A stretch of DNA of 64,000 nucleotides from Chthonomonas sp. UBA2387. GTDB lineage: Bacteria; Armatimonadota; Fimbriimonadia; Fimbriimonadales; Fimbriimonadaceae. The first letter of the stretch is position 1; each line of letters starts with the position of its first letter. Below the pieces are notes generated by a model. The model did not search any database, was not told the origin of the DNA, and saw nothing but the letters and a program-made list of their open reading frames with translations. Below are positions 8,884 to 16,816 of this stretch, in pieces. Where the stretch lies: NCBI GenBank assembly GCA_002343445.1, contig DDSP01000048.1:5086-69085 (forward strand), in the 5' to 3' direction. Position numbers and translations under genes: made by a program.

Positions 8884-9221
8884 AGCGGATCGAGGCGTTC
8901 GTCCGGGTGAACAAGTTGGATGCGGTGCTGGAGGCGCTCGATCAGGCGGGTCTGCCCGGCGTGAGCGTCGAGCCCGTGAGGGGCTATGGCCGGCAGTACG
9001 GGCGGACCGACAAGTATCGCGGGAGCACCTACGCGGTGAACCTGCTGCCCAAGACGCGCATCGAAGTCGTGGTGTCCGACGACGACGTCGAGGCGGCGAT
9101 GCAGGCCATCGCCGAGGCGGCCCACACCGGCGAGATCGGCGACGGCAAGATCTTCGTCAGCGAAGTCTCCGAGGCGATCCGCATCCGAACCGGCGAACGG
9201 GGCGAGGCTGCGCTGAGTTGA
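8880..9221 (+). CDS. glnB: Nitrogen regulatory protein P-II
   Basis: 113 residues, the usual P-II length, starting at a GTG inside the hslV stop. The T-loop YRGSTYAVNLLPK carries Tyr51, the uridylylation site of enteric GlnB. The B-loop and C-terminal signature THTGEIGDGKIF-like segment (AAHTGEIGDGKIFVSEV) and the IRIRTGERGEAAL end are intact, so ATP and 2-oxoglutarate binding should be retained. P-II trimers sense carbon, nitrogen and energy state and control glutamine synthetase, AmtB or other targets. Neither amtB nor glnA is adjacent. Coupling to hslV upstream and to a Ppx/GppA-like phosphatase downstream is an unusual context, which may suggest a starvation-response operon (inference). 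Confidence 0.95.
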   Translation: MKRIEAFVRVNKLDAVLEALDQAGLPGVSVEPVRGYGRQYGRTDKYRGSTYAVNLLPKTRIEVVVSDDDVEAAMQAIAEAAHTGEIGDGKIFVSEVSEAIRIRTGERGEAALS

Positions 9222-10159
9222 GCCGACCGGTGTTGGGGGAAGTGCGCACCGTCATCGACGTGGGTTCGAACTCGGTCCTCACGCTGGTTGCGGCTTGGGA
9301 TGGCGACGCGTGGCGAACCGTGCATGAAAGCTCGTGCGTCACCGGTCTCGGCGAGGGCACCAAGACCACGGGGCTGCTGAGCGACGCGGCGATGACCCGC
9401 ACCTTAGCGGCGGTGGAAAGGGGGTTCGCCGACGCCAGACGGCTGGGTGCGGCTCGCGTCGAGGCTTGGGCCACGATGGCGGCCAGGATCGCCTCCAACA
9501 CCGGGGACTTCTTGCGGCTCGCCAGCGCCCAAGGGACGCCGATCGGGGTGCTCTCGGGGGAGCGCGAGGCCGAGTTGGGTTTCTTGGCCGTTGCGAACGA
9601 TCCCGCGTTTCGGGATGCGGAGCGTTTGACCATCATCGACGTGGGCGGCCACAGCACCGAACTCGTCGCGGCGCATCGTTCGTCGGGCGGTTGGGCTCTG
9701 GATGTCCACAAAAGCTATCCCATTGGAACTTTGGCGTTGCGATCGGGAGTACTGTGCAACCCGTCCCCCGGCCCTGCCGAAAGGATGCGCGCCGTAAGCG
9801 ATATGGATGAGGCCATAGGCCTAGCGTTTCTTCCCGGCAAGTGTGGAACCACGGTTGCCCTGGGTGCAACGGGAACGAATCTCATCACGATCCGGGAACG
9901 GATGACTTCTTGGGAACCCTCCTTGGTACACGGTCGGTATCTGCTTTATGAAGAGGTCGGAAGAAGTGCCGGCTGGTTGCTCGACCTGAACGATGAAGAG
10001 CGAGCTGCCATCGTCGGCATTGAACCTGGACGCGAGCGGTCGTTGCACATCGGCGTTCTGATTCTCGAGCGGTTTCTGTACGCCGCGAGATCGGAACGGT
10101 GCTGGGTCAGCACCCGCGGATGGCGACACGCCCTCTTGGAGACTTCGGTCGGACTCTGA
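9218..10159 (+). CDS. Ppx/GppA family exopolyphosphatase/pppGpp phosphatase-like protein
   Basis: About 313 residues with the ASKHA-fold signature: the phosphate-1 loop TVIDVGSNSVLTLV near the N-terminus, EAWATMAARIASNTGDF, the GERE motif (GVLSGEREAELGF), phosphate-2 loop IIDVGGHSTELVAAH and VALGATGTNL near residue 210. One usually glycine position in the second loop is His (GGHSTE), so activity may be altered. It is about the length of a minimal Ppx/GppA catalytic domain, without the C-terminal HD-like extension. The start is either a TTG at 9218 overlapping the glnB stop or a GTG at 9242; the overlap style matches its neighbours. Such enzymes hydrolyse polyphosphate or pppGpp, consistent with a stress or starvation operon. 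Confidence 0.82.
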   Translation: MSRPVLGEVRTVIDVGSNSVLTLVAAWDGDAWRTVHESSCVTGLGEGTKTTGLLSDAAMTRTLAAVERGFADARRLGAARVEAWATMAARIASNTGDFLRLASAQGTPIGVLSGEREAELGFLAVANDPAFRDAERLTIIDVGGHSTELVAAHRSSGGWALDVHKSYPIGTLALRSGVLCNPSPGPAERMRAVSDMDEAIGLAFLPGKCGTTVALGATGTNLITIRERMTSWEPSLVHGRYLLYEEVGRSAGWLLDLNDEERAAIVGIEPGRERSLHIGVLILERFLYAARSERCWVSTRGWRHALLETSVGL

Positions 10160-10194
10160 AGAGTACCTGCCAAGTCTCGCGAGGTATAAACGCA

Positions 10195-10692
10195 ATGAGA
10201 AGCAAACAATCCGTCTTGAGGTTCGCCTATATGGCGACTGTTGTCTTGACCCTGACGGGCGCAGGGTTCGTGGGTTCCAAGAGACTTACGGAACAAGGTG
10301 CGTCCAGCATCACGGTCGAGCCGGACGGCGGCCAGAGCCCCGCACGGTTCGCCAACGCGATGACTGAGACCGTCGAAGAGCCCACCAAGATCACGATCTA
10401 TGTGACCGGGGCGGTATCCAATCCGGGCCTCTACCAGATCCAGCCGGGAATCCGGATTGTGGACGCCATCGAACTGGCGGGTGGCGCCACGCCGCGAGCC
10501 GACCTCGAAAACCTGAACCTCGCGCAGCGCATCGGCGACGGCCAGCATGTTGCCGTCCCGCAACTGCCGGAAGGCAAGCAGGCGCGAACCATCGTCCTGC
10601 CCGACCCCGAAACCCGCACGAAGGGCGAATCGAAGGCCACCGGGATGGTGGAAGTGCACCCGGAGTTCGAGACCGGAGTCCAAACGACCTGA
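10195..10692 (+). CDS. Exported SLBB-domain protein
   Basis: 165 residues. An N-terminal hydrophobic segment (about 8-27, LRFAYMATVVLTLTGAGFVG) acts as a signal or anchor. A single SLBB beta-grasp domain follows (about 62-122): ITIYVTGAVSNPGLYQIQPG, then VDAIELAGGATPRADLENLNLAQRIGDGQHVAVP. This is the pattern seen before the HhH domain of ComEA and in polysaccharide export proteins. The helix-hairpin-helix DNA-binding part of ComEA is missing, so it is not a standard competence receptor. GAGGT upstream of the ATG (spacing about 10) is a ribosome-binding site. The role is unknown; ligand binding in the envelope is plausible. Confidence 0.75.
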   Translation: MRSKQSVLRFAYMATVVLTLTGAGFVGSKRLTEQGASSITVEPDGGQSPARFANAMTETVEEPTKITIYVTGAVSNPGLYQIQPGIRIVDAIELAGGATPRADLENLNLAQRIGDGQHVAVPQLPEGKQARTIVLPDPETRTKGESKATGMVEVHPEFETGVQTT

Positions 10693-10713
10693 GTTAACGC
10701 TCTGTTAACGGAT

Positions 10714-10730
10714 GGGAGGTACACCCTCCC
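10714..10730 (+). promoter_or_regulatory. Small hairpin covering the Shine-Dalgarno-like GGGAGG before the phytase gene
   Basis: GGGAGG (10714-10719) and CCTCCC (10725-10730) form a perfect 6-bp stem with a 5-nt loop, three bases before the GTG start at 10734. Paired, the purine-rich element would be hidden from the ribosome. It is short and may be chance. Confidence 0.35.
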
Positions 10731-10733
10731 TCC

Positions 10734-11822
10734 GTGAACAGACCCTGGTGGATCGCCGTCGCCTTGCTTTCCGTAGCCGGTTGCGGCGGCCCCAAGGCGG
10801 CCGAACCGCAAGCCGTCGCGGCCCCGAAGGAAGACCCCAAGCCGATCGTCGTGCTCTCGACGACGGCCACCGAGCCCGTCAAGGGCGATGCCGACGACCC
10901 CGCGATCTGGGTGCATCCCACAGACCCCGGGCAGTCGCTGATCTTCGGCACCGACAAGGAGGGCAACGGCCTGTACGTGTTCAAGATGGACGGCACGCTG
11001 GACCGCGTTCTGGAGGGCGTCGAGCGGCCCAACAACGTGGACATCGAGAAGGGCTTCGAACTCGGCGGCGCGACCGTTGACCTGGCTGTGGCCACCGAGC
11101 GGCTGAAGACCCGTCTGCGCATCTTCGCCATAGACGCCCAGACCGGCGCGACCCGCGACGTCACGGGCAAGACCGACGTGTTCGCCGGCGAAGTCGGCGA
11201 AGCGAGGGCCCCCATGGGCATCGGGCTGTTCAAGCGCGCCGATGGGCAGATCTTCGCCATCGTGGGCCGCAAGGAAGGCCCCAAGAGCGGCTATCTGGCC
11301 ACCTATCGGCTGGAGGCGCGGGATGGTTTTGTGGACGCCGTCGAAGTCAAGCGGTTCGGCACGTTCTCCGGCGTGGGCGAGATCGAGGCCATCGTGGTGG
11401 ACGACGAACTCGGATTCGTGTACTGCGCCGACGAAGCGTTCGGCATTCGCAAGTACCATGCCGACCCCGACGCTTCCGACGAGGAGTTGGCGACGCTGGC
11501 AACCTACACGTTCGAAGGCGACCGCGAGGGGCTGGCCGTTTACTCGCTGCCGGGCGGCGAGGGCTATTTGGTGGCCACCGAGCAACTGGAGGGCGACTCG
11601 CGCTATCACGTTTTCGAGCGGGGCGGCGAGCATCGCTTGCTCAAGATCATCCAAGGCGGCGCGGACTCGACCGACGGCATCGAGGTGCTCTCGGCCAACC
11701 TCGGTCCCCAGTTTCCCGCTGGCGCGTTGATCGCGATGAACAGCGCGCGCAAGAACTTCCTCATCTTCGATTGGCGGAACGTGGCCGAGACGGGCGAGCC
11801 GAAGTTGGCTGCGGCGAAGTAG
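10734..11822 (+). CDS. Beta-propeller phytase lipoprotein
   Basis: 362 residues. A lipobox (LLSVAGC) predicts lipidation at Cys17 and envelope location. The motif DADDPAIWVHPTDP is the signature of beta-propeller (3-)phytases, supplying calcium and phosphate ligands. Further conserved blocks are RPNNVDIEKGF, GEIEAIVVDDELGFVYCADE (calcium site), EGDREGLAVYS and DSTDGIEV near the C-terminus. Length fits the family. It would release phosphate from phytate outside the cytoplasmic membrane. The start is GTG; a GGGAGG upstream lies within a possible hairpin. The following rsmE promoter hexamer overlaps this gene's stop codon. Confidence 0.88.
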   Translation: MNRPWWIAVALLSVAGCGGPKAAEPQAVAAPKEDPKPIVVLSTTATEPVKGDADDPAIWVHPTDPGQSLIFGTDKEGNGLYVFKMDGTLDRVLEGVERPNNVDIEKGFELGGATVDLAVATERLKTRLRIFAIDAQTGATRDVTGKTDVFAGEVGEARAPMGIGLFKRADGQIFAIVGRKEGPKSGYLATYRLEARDGFVDAVEVKRFGTFSGVGEIEAIVVDDELGFVYCADEAFGIRKYHADPDASDEELATLATYTFEGDREGLAVYSLPGGEGYLVATEQLEGDSRYHVFERGGEHRLLKIIQGGADSTDGIEVLSANLGPQFPAGALIAMNSARKNFLIFDWRNVAETGEPKLAAAK

Positions 11823-11831
11823 TATCGGCGC

Positions 11832-12542
11832 GTGACTCCGCAGCGTGCGTTGCCCAGGGTGTTCGTTCCGGGGGCGTCGGCCGACGCCCCGATCCCGCTT
11901 TCCGACTCCGAGTGGGACAAGCTCCGCAAGGTGTTGCGCATGGGTGTCGGCGACCCGCTGGCCGTGCTGCCCGACGATGGCACGCTCATCCGCTGCACGC
12001 TGGCGCACAAGTCGGCTCAGCCCGAATCCGTCGAGGCCTTGGCCACCGAGCCCGCGAGGCGCATCGTGCTGGCCCAAGCGTTGCCCAAGGGCGACCGGTT
12101 GGACGACCTGGTGCGCGGCTGCACCGAGGTGGGCGTCTCGGGGTTCGTGCTGTTCCCCGCCGACCGATCGGTGGTCAAGTGGGATGCCGCGAAGTTCCGA
12201 CAGAAGGTGGCTCGGCTGGAAGCGATCGTTCGCGAATCGGCGGAGCAATCGTATCGGGCGCGGCTGCCGAAGCTGGCGACGGCTGATTCGTTGAAGGAGG
12301 TTCTCGACCGGTACCCGGACGCTGTCGTGCTCTCCGAGGTGGAGGGCGTCGGCCGGGGAGTTCGCCATGCGCTGAGCGGGCGCGAAGAGGCCGTGCTGGT
12401 CGTCGGCCCGGAAGGAGGCTGGTCGCCGCGCGAGGTCGCCGCGATCGGCGAGCGGGCGGCCACGATGGGACCCCGGGTGTTGCGGGTGGACACGGCGGCG
12501 GTGGCGGCTTGCGCTCTGGCCCTGCTCGACGAGGGGCCATAG
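11832..12542 (+). CDS. rsmE: 16S rRNA (uracil-1498-N3)-methyltransferase RsmE
   Basis: 236 residues, normal for RsmE. The N-terminal PUA-like domain contains LRKVLRMGVGDPLAVLP. The SPOUT/trefoil-knot methyltransferase domain starts near residue 75, with GDRLDDLVRGCTEVGV and the cofactor-binding VVGPEGGWSPREV, and ends with LRVDTAAVAACALALL. It methylates U1498 of 16S rRNA in the decoding region, using S-adenosylmethionine. It starts at GTG; TAGTAT (11820-11825) ends 6 bp before the start and no Shine-Dalgarno is visible, so leaderless expression is likely. rph follows after 14 bp. Confidence 0.93.
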   Translation: MTPQRALPRVFVPGASADAPIPLSDSEWDKLRKVLRMGVGDPLAVLPDDGTLIRCTLAHKSAQPESVEALATEPARRIVLAQALPKGDRLDDLVRGCTEVGVSGFVLFPADRSVVKWDAAKFRQKVARLEAIVRESAEQSYRARLPKLATADSLKEVLDRYPDAVVLSEVEGVGRGVRHALSGREEAVLVVGPEGGWSPREVAAIGERAATMGPRVLRVDTAAVAACALALLDEGP

Positions 12543-12556
12543 GTAGACTCCCAGCC

Positions 12557-13270
12557 ATGCGCCCCGATGGCCGCCTGAACGATCAGCTTCGCCCCTGCAC
12601 GATGGAACGCGGATTCGCCAAGTTCGCCGAAGGCTCGTGCCTGATCAAGATCGGCGACACGCACGTCCTGGTCACTGCGACGGTGGACGACGGTGTTCCG
12701 CGCTTCAAGAAGGGCTCGGGCTCGGGGTGGTTGACCGCCGAGTACGCCATGCTGCCCCGCTCCGGCCGCCAGCGCAACCAACGCGACAACCAGCGCCCCA
12801 ACGGCCGCTCGCTGGAGATTCAGCGCCTGATTGGGCGTTCGATGCGCTCGGTGGTGGACCTGAGCCGCATGGGCGAGCGCACGATCACGCTGGACTGCGA
12901 CGCGATCCAGGCCGACGGCGGCACGCGCACCGCCGCCATCACCGCCGCTTACGTCGCGACCTACGACGCCATGCGGTGGATGATCAAGCAACGCATGATC
13001 GACCGCGTGCTGTTCAAAGACTCCATCGCCGCCGTCAGCGTGGGCGTTTGGAAGAACCAGGAGATCCTCGACCTCAACTACGACGAGGACAGCGTGGCCG
13101 AGGTGGACATGAACGTCGTGATGACGGGTTCGGGCAAGTTCGTCGAGATTCAGGGCACCGCCGAGGAGTCGCCGTACACAGCGGCCACGTTGGGCACGCT
13201 GCTCAAGCTGGCCAAGCACGGGATCGACGAGTTGACGGCCCTCCAGCGCGACGTGCTCGGGATCGAGTGA
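12557..13270 (+). CDS. rph: Ribonuclease PH
   Basis: 237 residues, essentially the length of Escherichia coli RNase PH. Recognisable blocks are MRPDGRLNDQLRP, CLIKIGDTHVLVTATVD, GWLTAEYAMLPRSGRQRN (phosphate-binding Arg region), LEIQRLIGRSMRSVVDL, TLDCDAIQADGGTRTAAIT with the catalytic acidic residues, and GKFVEIQGTAE. The hexameric phosphorolytic exonuclease trims tRNA 3' ends. TAGACT (12544-12549) ends 7 bp before the ATG. It probably also receives transcription from rsmE. A terminator-like hairpin follows the stop by 14 bp. Confidence 0.96.
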   Translation: MRPDGRLNDQLRPCTMERGFAKFAEGSCLIKIGDTHVLVTATVDDGVPRFKKGSGSGWLTAEYAMLPRSGRQRNQRDNQRPNGRSLEIQRLIGRSMRSVVDLSRMGERTITLDCDAIQADGGTRTAAITAAYVATYDAMRWMIKQRMIDRVLFKDSIAAVSVGVWKNQEILDLNYDEDSVAEVDMNVVMTGSGKFVEIQGTAEESPYTAATLGTLLKLAKHGIDELTALQRDVLGIE

Positions 13271-13284
13271 CCCGCAAATAGAAA

Positions 13285-13306
13285 CCGCCGGCGGATGAGC
13301 CGGCGG
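13285..13306 (+). terminator. Terminator-like hairpin after rph
   Basis: An 8-bp perfect GC stem (13285-13292 with 13299-13306) with loop GGATGA, followed by CTATTG rather than a clear T run. It is placed correctly to end the rsmE-rph unit; intrinsic strength is uncertain. Confidence 0.6.
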
Positions 13307-13524
13307 CTATTGAGTCCATCAGAGGTCAGCATTGCTGGGCGTGATCCGACCTCGATGGGAAAGAACTCCTAAGTGATAGCACGGAAACGCGCGTTTCGCA
13401 AGGGGAATGTGAACTTTTCCTTTCATTTTCATGAAACCAGCCTGGCGGGTGGGTCGGTGGTGCGATGGCATCACGCCGACCCCGCCGACCGGACTAAACT
13501 AGCCGCAGGTTCAAACGAAGCGAC
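13307..13524 (+). promoter_or_regulatory. Leader region of the nucleotidyltransferase gene with a long hairpin (13451-13482)
   Basis: This 218-bp gap holds an imperfect 13-bp stem: GGGTCG at 13451 onward pairs with CGACCC ending at 13482, around a GATG loop with one 2-nt bulge and one G-T pair. It lies 42 bp before the start codon, followed by GGACTAAACTAG (TAAACT at 13495-13500 could be a -10 box). The upstream part is relatively AT-rich (TTTTCCTTTCATTTTCATG) and may hold promoter or UTR elements. No ORF or known riboswitch was recognised. Confidence 0.4.
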
Positions 13525-16035
13525 ATGAAAGCGGTGGTCATGGCAGGCGGCGAAGGGTCCAGGCTTCGACCCATCACCGTCAATCGTCCGAAGCCCTTGG
13601 TGCCCATCTGCAACCAGCCGATCATGGAGCATATCGTCACGCTCCTGAAGCGGCACGGCATCACGGAAGTCGTCAGCACGCTTTACTACCTCGGCGACGA
13701 GATTCAGGCTTACTTTGGCGACGGGTCCGACCACGGCATTTCGATGACGTACAGCGTCGAGGACACCCCGCTCGGCACGGCCGGAAGCGTGAAGAAGGCC
13801 GAGCCCCTGCTGCGCGACGGCACGTTCGTCATCGTCTCGGGCGACGCCCTCACCGATTGCGACCTGACCAAGGCCATCGAGTTCCACCGGCGCAAGAAGA
13901 GCATGGCCACGCTCATCCTCTACCGTGTGCCCAACCCGCTCGATTTCGGCGTGGTCATCACGGGCGACGACGGGCGCATCCTGCGGTTTCTGGAAAAGCC
14001 GAGTTGGTCGGAGGTGTTCAGCGACACCGTGAACACGGGCATGTACATTCTGGAGCCCGAGGTGTTCGACCTGATGGAAGCGGGTGGCAACTACGACTGG
14101 TCGAAGGACATCTTCCCGCGCATCCTCGCCGAAGGCAAGCCGCTCTTCGGCTACGTCATGGACGAGTATTGGTGCGACGTCGGATCGCTGACCCAATACC
14201 GCGAGGCGCAGGAAGACATGCTGAGCGGCAAGGTGAACCTGCCCGTGGCCGGCGCGGAGTTCCAGCCCGGCGTGTGGGTGGACGTGAACACCGTGATCGA
14301 AGAGGGCGCGATCATCGCCGCCCCCGTGTGCATCGGCCGGGGCTGCAAGGTTCGTACGGGGGCCACCATCGGCCCGTTCACCACGATCGGCGACAACTCG
14401 CTGGTCATGGAAAGCGCCACGGTCGAGCGGTCGGTGGTGTGGGATGGAGCGTACATCGGCCTGAACGCGGGCATCCACTCGGCCACGTTGGGTTCGCGCG
14501 TGACGGTGAAACGCGATGCCGTGGTCCGCGAAGACGCTGTTGTGGCCGATCGGTGCTTGCTCGACGTGGGCAGCCTGGTGCGCCCGAGGGTCAAGCTTTG
14601 GCCGGACAAGATCATCGAGCGCGGCGCGACCGTAACGATGTCGCTGGTTTGGGGCAACAAGTGGCGCGGGCAACTGTTCCGCGAGTTGGGTGTGGCAGGG
14701 CTGTCGAACATCGAGATCACGCCCGATTTCGCCACGCGGCTCGGCTCGGCGTTCGGCTCGTGCCTGCCGCCCCGCAGCAAGGTGGTCACGGCCCGCGATT
14801 CGACGCGCAGTTCGCGAATGGTCAAGCGGGCCATCATCGCCTCGCTGCTGAGCGTGGGGTGCGACGTGCTCGACCTGCGTAGCAGCGCCCCGTTGCCGAT
14901 CACGCGCCACTTCATCAAGGCGAGCGGCGCGGCGGGCGCGATCAACGTCCGCAAGCTTCCTGGGAACTCCCGGGTGTCCTTGGTCGAGATGCTCAACGCC
15001 TCCGGGGCCTACATCTCGAAGAACCTGGAGCGCAAGGTCGAAACGACGTTCTTCCGCGAGGACTACCATCGCGCCGACCCCGACGACTTGGGCGTGATCG
15101 AGTTCGCCAGCCGCGCCATCGAGGAGTACCGCGCCGACTTCTTCCGCCATTTGGGCGGGGCGAAGACGGGCAAGACGATGCGCATCGTGTGCGACTTCGG
15201 CTTCAGCGCCTTGGCCTCGATCTTTCCTTCGATGCTCAGCGAACTGGGCGTCGAATCGCTCAGCCTGAACGCCTACAACGACGCCAAACGCTCCCCGAGG
15301 ACGCCCGCCGAGATCGACCTGCATCTGGACAACCTCAAGTCCATCGTCGGCAAGCTGGGCTACGACATCGGCGTGCTGTTCACCGAAGAAGGCGAGCGGA
15401 TGACGGCTGTGGACGACCAGGGGCATTTGGTCCAGGGCAACGCCTTGCTGGCCGTGGTGGCCACGCTGATCGCCCAGACGCATCCCGGCGCAAAGATCGC
15501 GATGAGCGTGGCCGCGCCGTCTTCGCTGGAGCGACGCCTGGTTCAGCAAGGGGCGCACGTGGTGCGGACCAAGGCCGACACCCGTTCCCTGCTCGACGCC
15601 GGGGTGGCCGAGGGCGCGACGTTTGCCGGCGACGACCGCGGAGGCTTCCTCTTCCCCGAGTTGCATCCGGGCTTCGACGGCATGTTCGGGTTCTGCAAGC
15701 TGATCGCCATGCTCCAGCAGACGGGCCTGACGCTGAGCGGGTTGCTCGAGGCGCTGCCCAAGTTCTTCACGGCATCCGAGACGATGCACTGCCCGTGGGA
15801 GGCCAAGGGCGTCGTGATGCGCGTGTTGGCGGAGGAGTCGGCCGAGGGTCGGGTGGAACTGCTCGACGGGATCAAGGTGTATGGCGAATCGGGCTGGGTG
15901 CTCGTGTTGCCGGACTCGGTGGACCCCGTTTTCCACGTGGTGGCCGAGAGCGACGACGCCGAGGGTGCGCGCGACCTTGTCGCGAAGACGGTGGCGCGCA
16001 TCCGGGCGATTCAGGCGACGGCCAACGTGCCTTAG
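13525..16035 (+). CDS. Sugar-1-phosphate nucleotidyltransferase fused to a degenerate phosphomannomutase domain
   Basis: 836 residues in three parts. Residues 1-235 form a nucleotidyltransferase (MAGGEGSRLRPITVNRPKPL, VSGDALTDCDLTKAI, GMYILEPEV). About 250-370 form a left-handed beta-helix (IEEGAIIAAPVCIGRGCKV, VWDGAYIG). About 385-836 follow the alpha-D-phosphohexomutase fold. This matches bifunctional mannose-1-phosphate guanylyltransferase/phosphomannomutase proteins. In the mutase part the usual TASHNP phosphoserine loop is replaced by SGAAGAINVRKLPGNS, the DGDGDR metal loop by FAGDDRGGFL, and the GEQSGH sugar loop is not seen. The mutase is therefore probably inactive or regulatory. Likely role: GDP-mannose or similar nucleotide sugar for cell-surface glycans. 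Confidence 0.85.
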   Translation: MKAVVMAGGEGSRLRPITVNRPKPLVPICNQPIMEHIVTLLKRHGITEVVSTLYYLGDEIQAYFGDGSDHGISMTYSVEDTPLGTAGSVKKAEPLLRDGTFVIVSGDALTDCDLTKAIEFHRRKKSMATLILYRVPNPLDFGVVITGDDGRILRFLEKPSWSEVFSDTVNTGMYILEPEVFDLMEAGGNYDWSKDIFPRILAEGKPLFGYVMDEYWCDVGSLTQYREAQEDMLSGKVNLPVAGAEFQPGVWVDVNTVIEEGAIIAAPVCIGRGCKVRTGATIGPFTTIGDNSLVMESATVERSVVWDGAYIGLNAGIHSATLGSRVTVKRDAVVREDAVVADRCLLDVGSLVRPRVKLWPDKIIERGATVTMSLVWGNKWRGQLFRELGVAGLSNIEITPDFATRLGSAFGSCLPPRSKVVTARDSTRSSRMVKRAIIASLLSVGCDVLDLRSSAPLPITRHFIKASGAAGAINVRKLPGNSRVSLVEMLNASGAYISKNLERKVETTFFREDYHRADPDDLGVIEFASRAIEEYRADFFRHLGGAKTGKTMRIVCDFGFSALASIFPSMLSELGVESLSLNAYNDAKRSPRTPAEIDLHLDNLKSIVGKLGYDIGVLFTEEGERMTAVDDQGHLVQGNALLAVVATLIAQTHPGAKIAMSVAAPSSLERRLVQQGAHVVRTKADTRSLLDAGVAEGATFAGDDRGGFLFPELHPGFDGMFGFCKLIAMLQQTGLTLSGLLEALPKFFTASETMHCPWEAKGVVMRVLAEESAEGRVELLDGIKVYGESGWVLVLPDSVDPVFHVVAESDDAEGARDLVAKTVARIRAIQATANVP

Positions 16036-16077
16036 TCCGGCGCAGTCTGCGCACCACTTGCCAACCATAATAGAGTC

Positions 16078-16251
16078 ATCGCCAAACGCGCCGCACCGAC
16101 TCGAAAGCCCAGCCCTTGGCCCTTTGTGGTGCCGATTCTGGTGTTGCTGGCCAGCCTGTACCTGTTCTGGGTGCTGCCGTTCCAGTTGGGCGAGCGGGAG
16201 CCGCAAATCGAGTTCGCCGACGAGGCTACGCCGAGCGAGCCGCCTCGATAA
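16078..16251 (+). CDS. Putative 57-residue single-pass membrane protein with an ATC start
   Basis: The frame after the upstream stop stays open to TAA at 16251 and reads (ATC) A-K-R-A-A-P-T-R-K-P, a 20-residue hydrophobic helix (VVPILVLLASLYLFWVLPF), then an acidic tail (EFADEATPSEPPR). A positive N-terminus, one membrane span and an acidic tail look like a real small membrane protein. No ATG, GTG or TTG precedes the helix; GTG at 16126 would remove the basic lead. CATAAT (16066-16071) lies exactly 6 bp before ATC, the same spacing as at the genes starting at 24739 and 58985. A rare ATC start or a base-call error from ATG would explain it. It overlaps the trpF 3' end by 26 bp. Confidence 0.45.
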   Translation: MAKRAAPTRKPSPWPFVVPILVLLASLYLFWVLPFQLGEREPQIEFADEATPSEPPR

Positions 16252-16816
16252 ACGCGCGGACTTTGCCCCAGTCCTTCACCCGGGGAGAAGATTCGACGCC
16301 GCTGCTCACGTCCACCGCCGAGGGCCGAACCCGTGCGATCGCTTCCGCCACGTTGTCGGGGTTGAGGCCTCCGGCCAGAATCACCGGCCGAGGCGACCGA
16401 CGCACGACCTCGGCGGCCAATTCCCAATCCACCCGCTTGCCCGTGCCCCCGAACGCGCCCGGAACGGCGGCATCCAACAGCCAAGCGTCGGGGTCGCCGT
16501 CTTCGAGGAACGACAGGTTGTCGTCATCGGCCAGCGCATGCGCCCGCAGCAGTTTGAAAGCGGGCGCCGACGGCAAGCCATGGGCCTGGACCGCCGCGAA
16601 GCCCGTGCAGAGGTCCCAGTTCACCGTCCGCCCGAAGACGGCCACCGTGGTCGCGAAGGGATGGACGCGCCGAACGTGGGCGAGCAGTTCGCCGTCGCCC
16701 GCCACGCAGCGGGGGCTGGTGGGCTCGAGGATCACGCCGACGGCGTCTGCTCCGTACTCGAGGGCGGTCTCGAGGTCGCGGGCGGTCGTCAGCCCGCAGA
16801 TCTTGACCCGGGTCAC
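16226..16816 (-). CDS. trpF: Phosphoribosylanthranilate isomerase
   Basis: 196 residues, a TIM barrel of TrpF length. The catalytic Cys is in VKICGLTTARDLE near the N-terminus. GADAVGVILEPTSPRCV, GVNTNW-like strand FGRTVNWDLC, the catalytic Asp strand AWLLDAA, and ILAGGLNPDNVAEAI with AVDVSSGVESSPRVKD are the conserved phosphate-binding blocks. It converts N-(5-phosphoribosyl)anthranilate to the 1-carboxyphenylamino compound. The GTG start overlaps the trpC stop (GTGA). It is the last gene of trpD-trpC-trpF. Confidence 0.95.
   Translation of the reverse strand: MTRVKICGLTTARDLETALEYGADAVGVILEPTSPRCVAGDGELLAHVRRVHPFATTVAVFGRTVNWDLCTGFAAVQAHGLPSAPAFKLLRAHALADDDNLSFLEDGDPDAWLLDAAVPGAFGGTGKRVDWELAAEVVRRSPRPVILAGGLNPDNVAEAIARVRPSAVDVSSGVESSPRVKDWGKVRAFIEAARSA

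Noticed and set aside
9946..12368. Long minus-strand open frames opposite ppx/gppA, the phytase and rsmE
   Set aside because: They are Arg/His/Ala-rich mirrors of well-recognised plus-strand genes, as expected in high-GC DNA.
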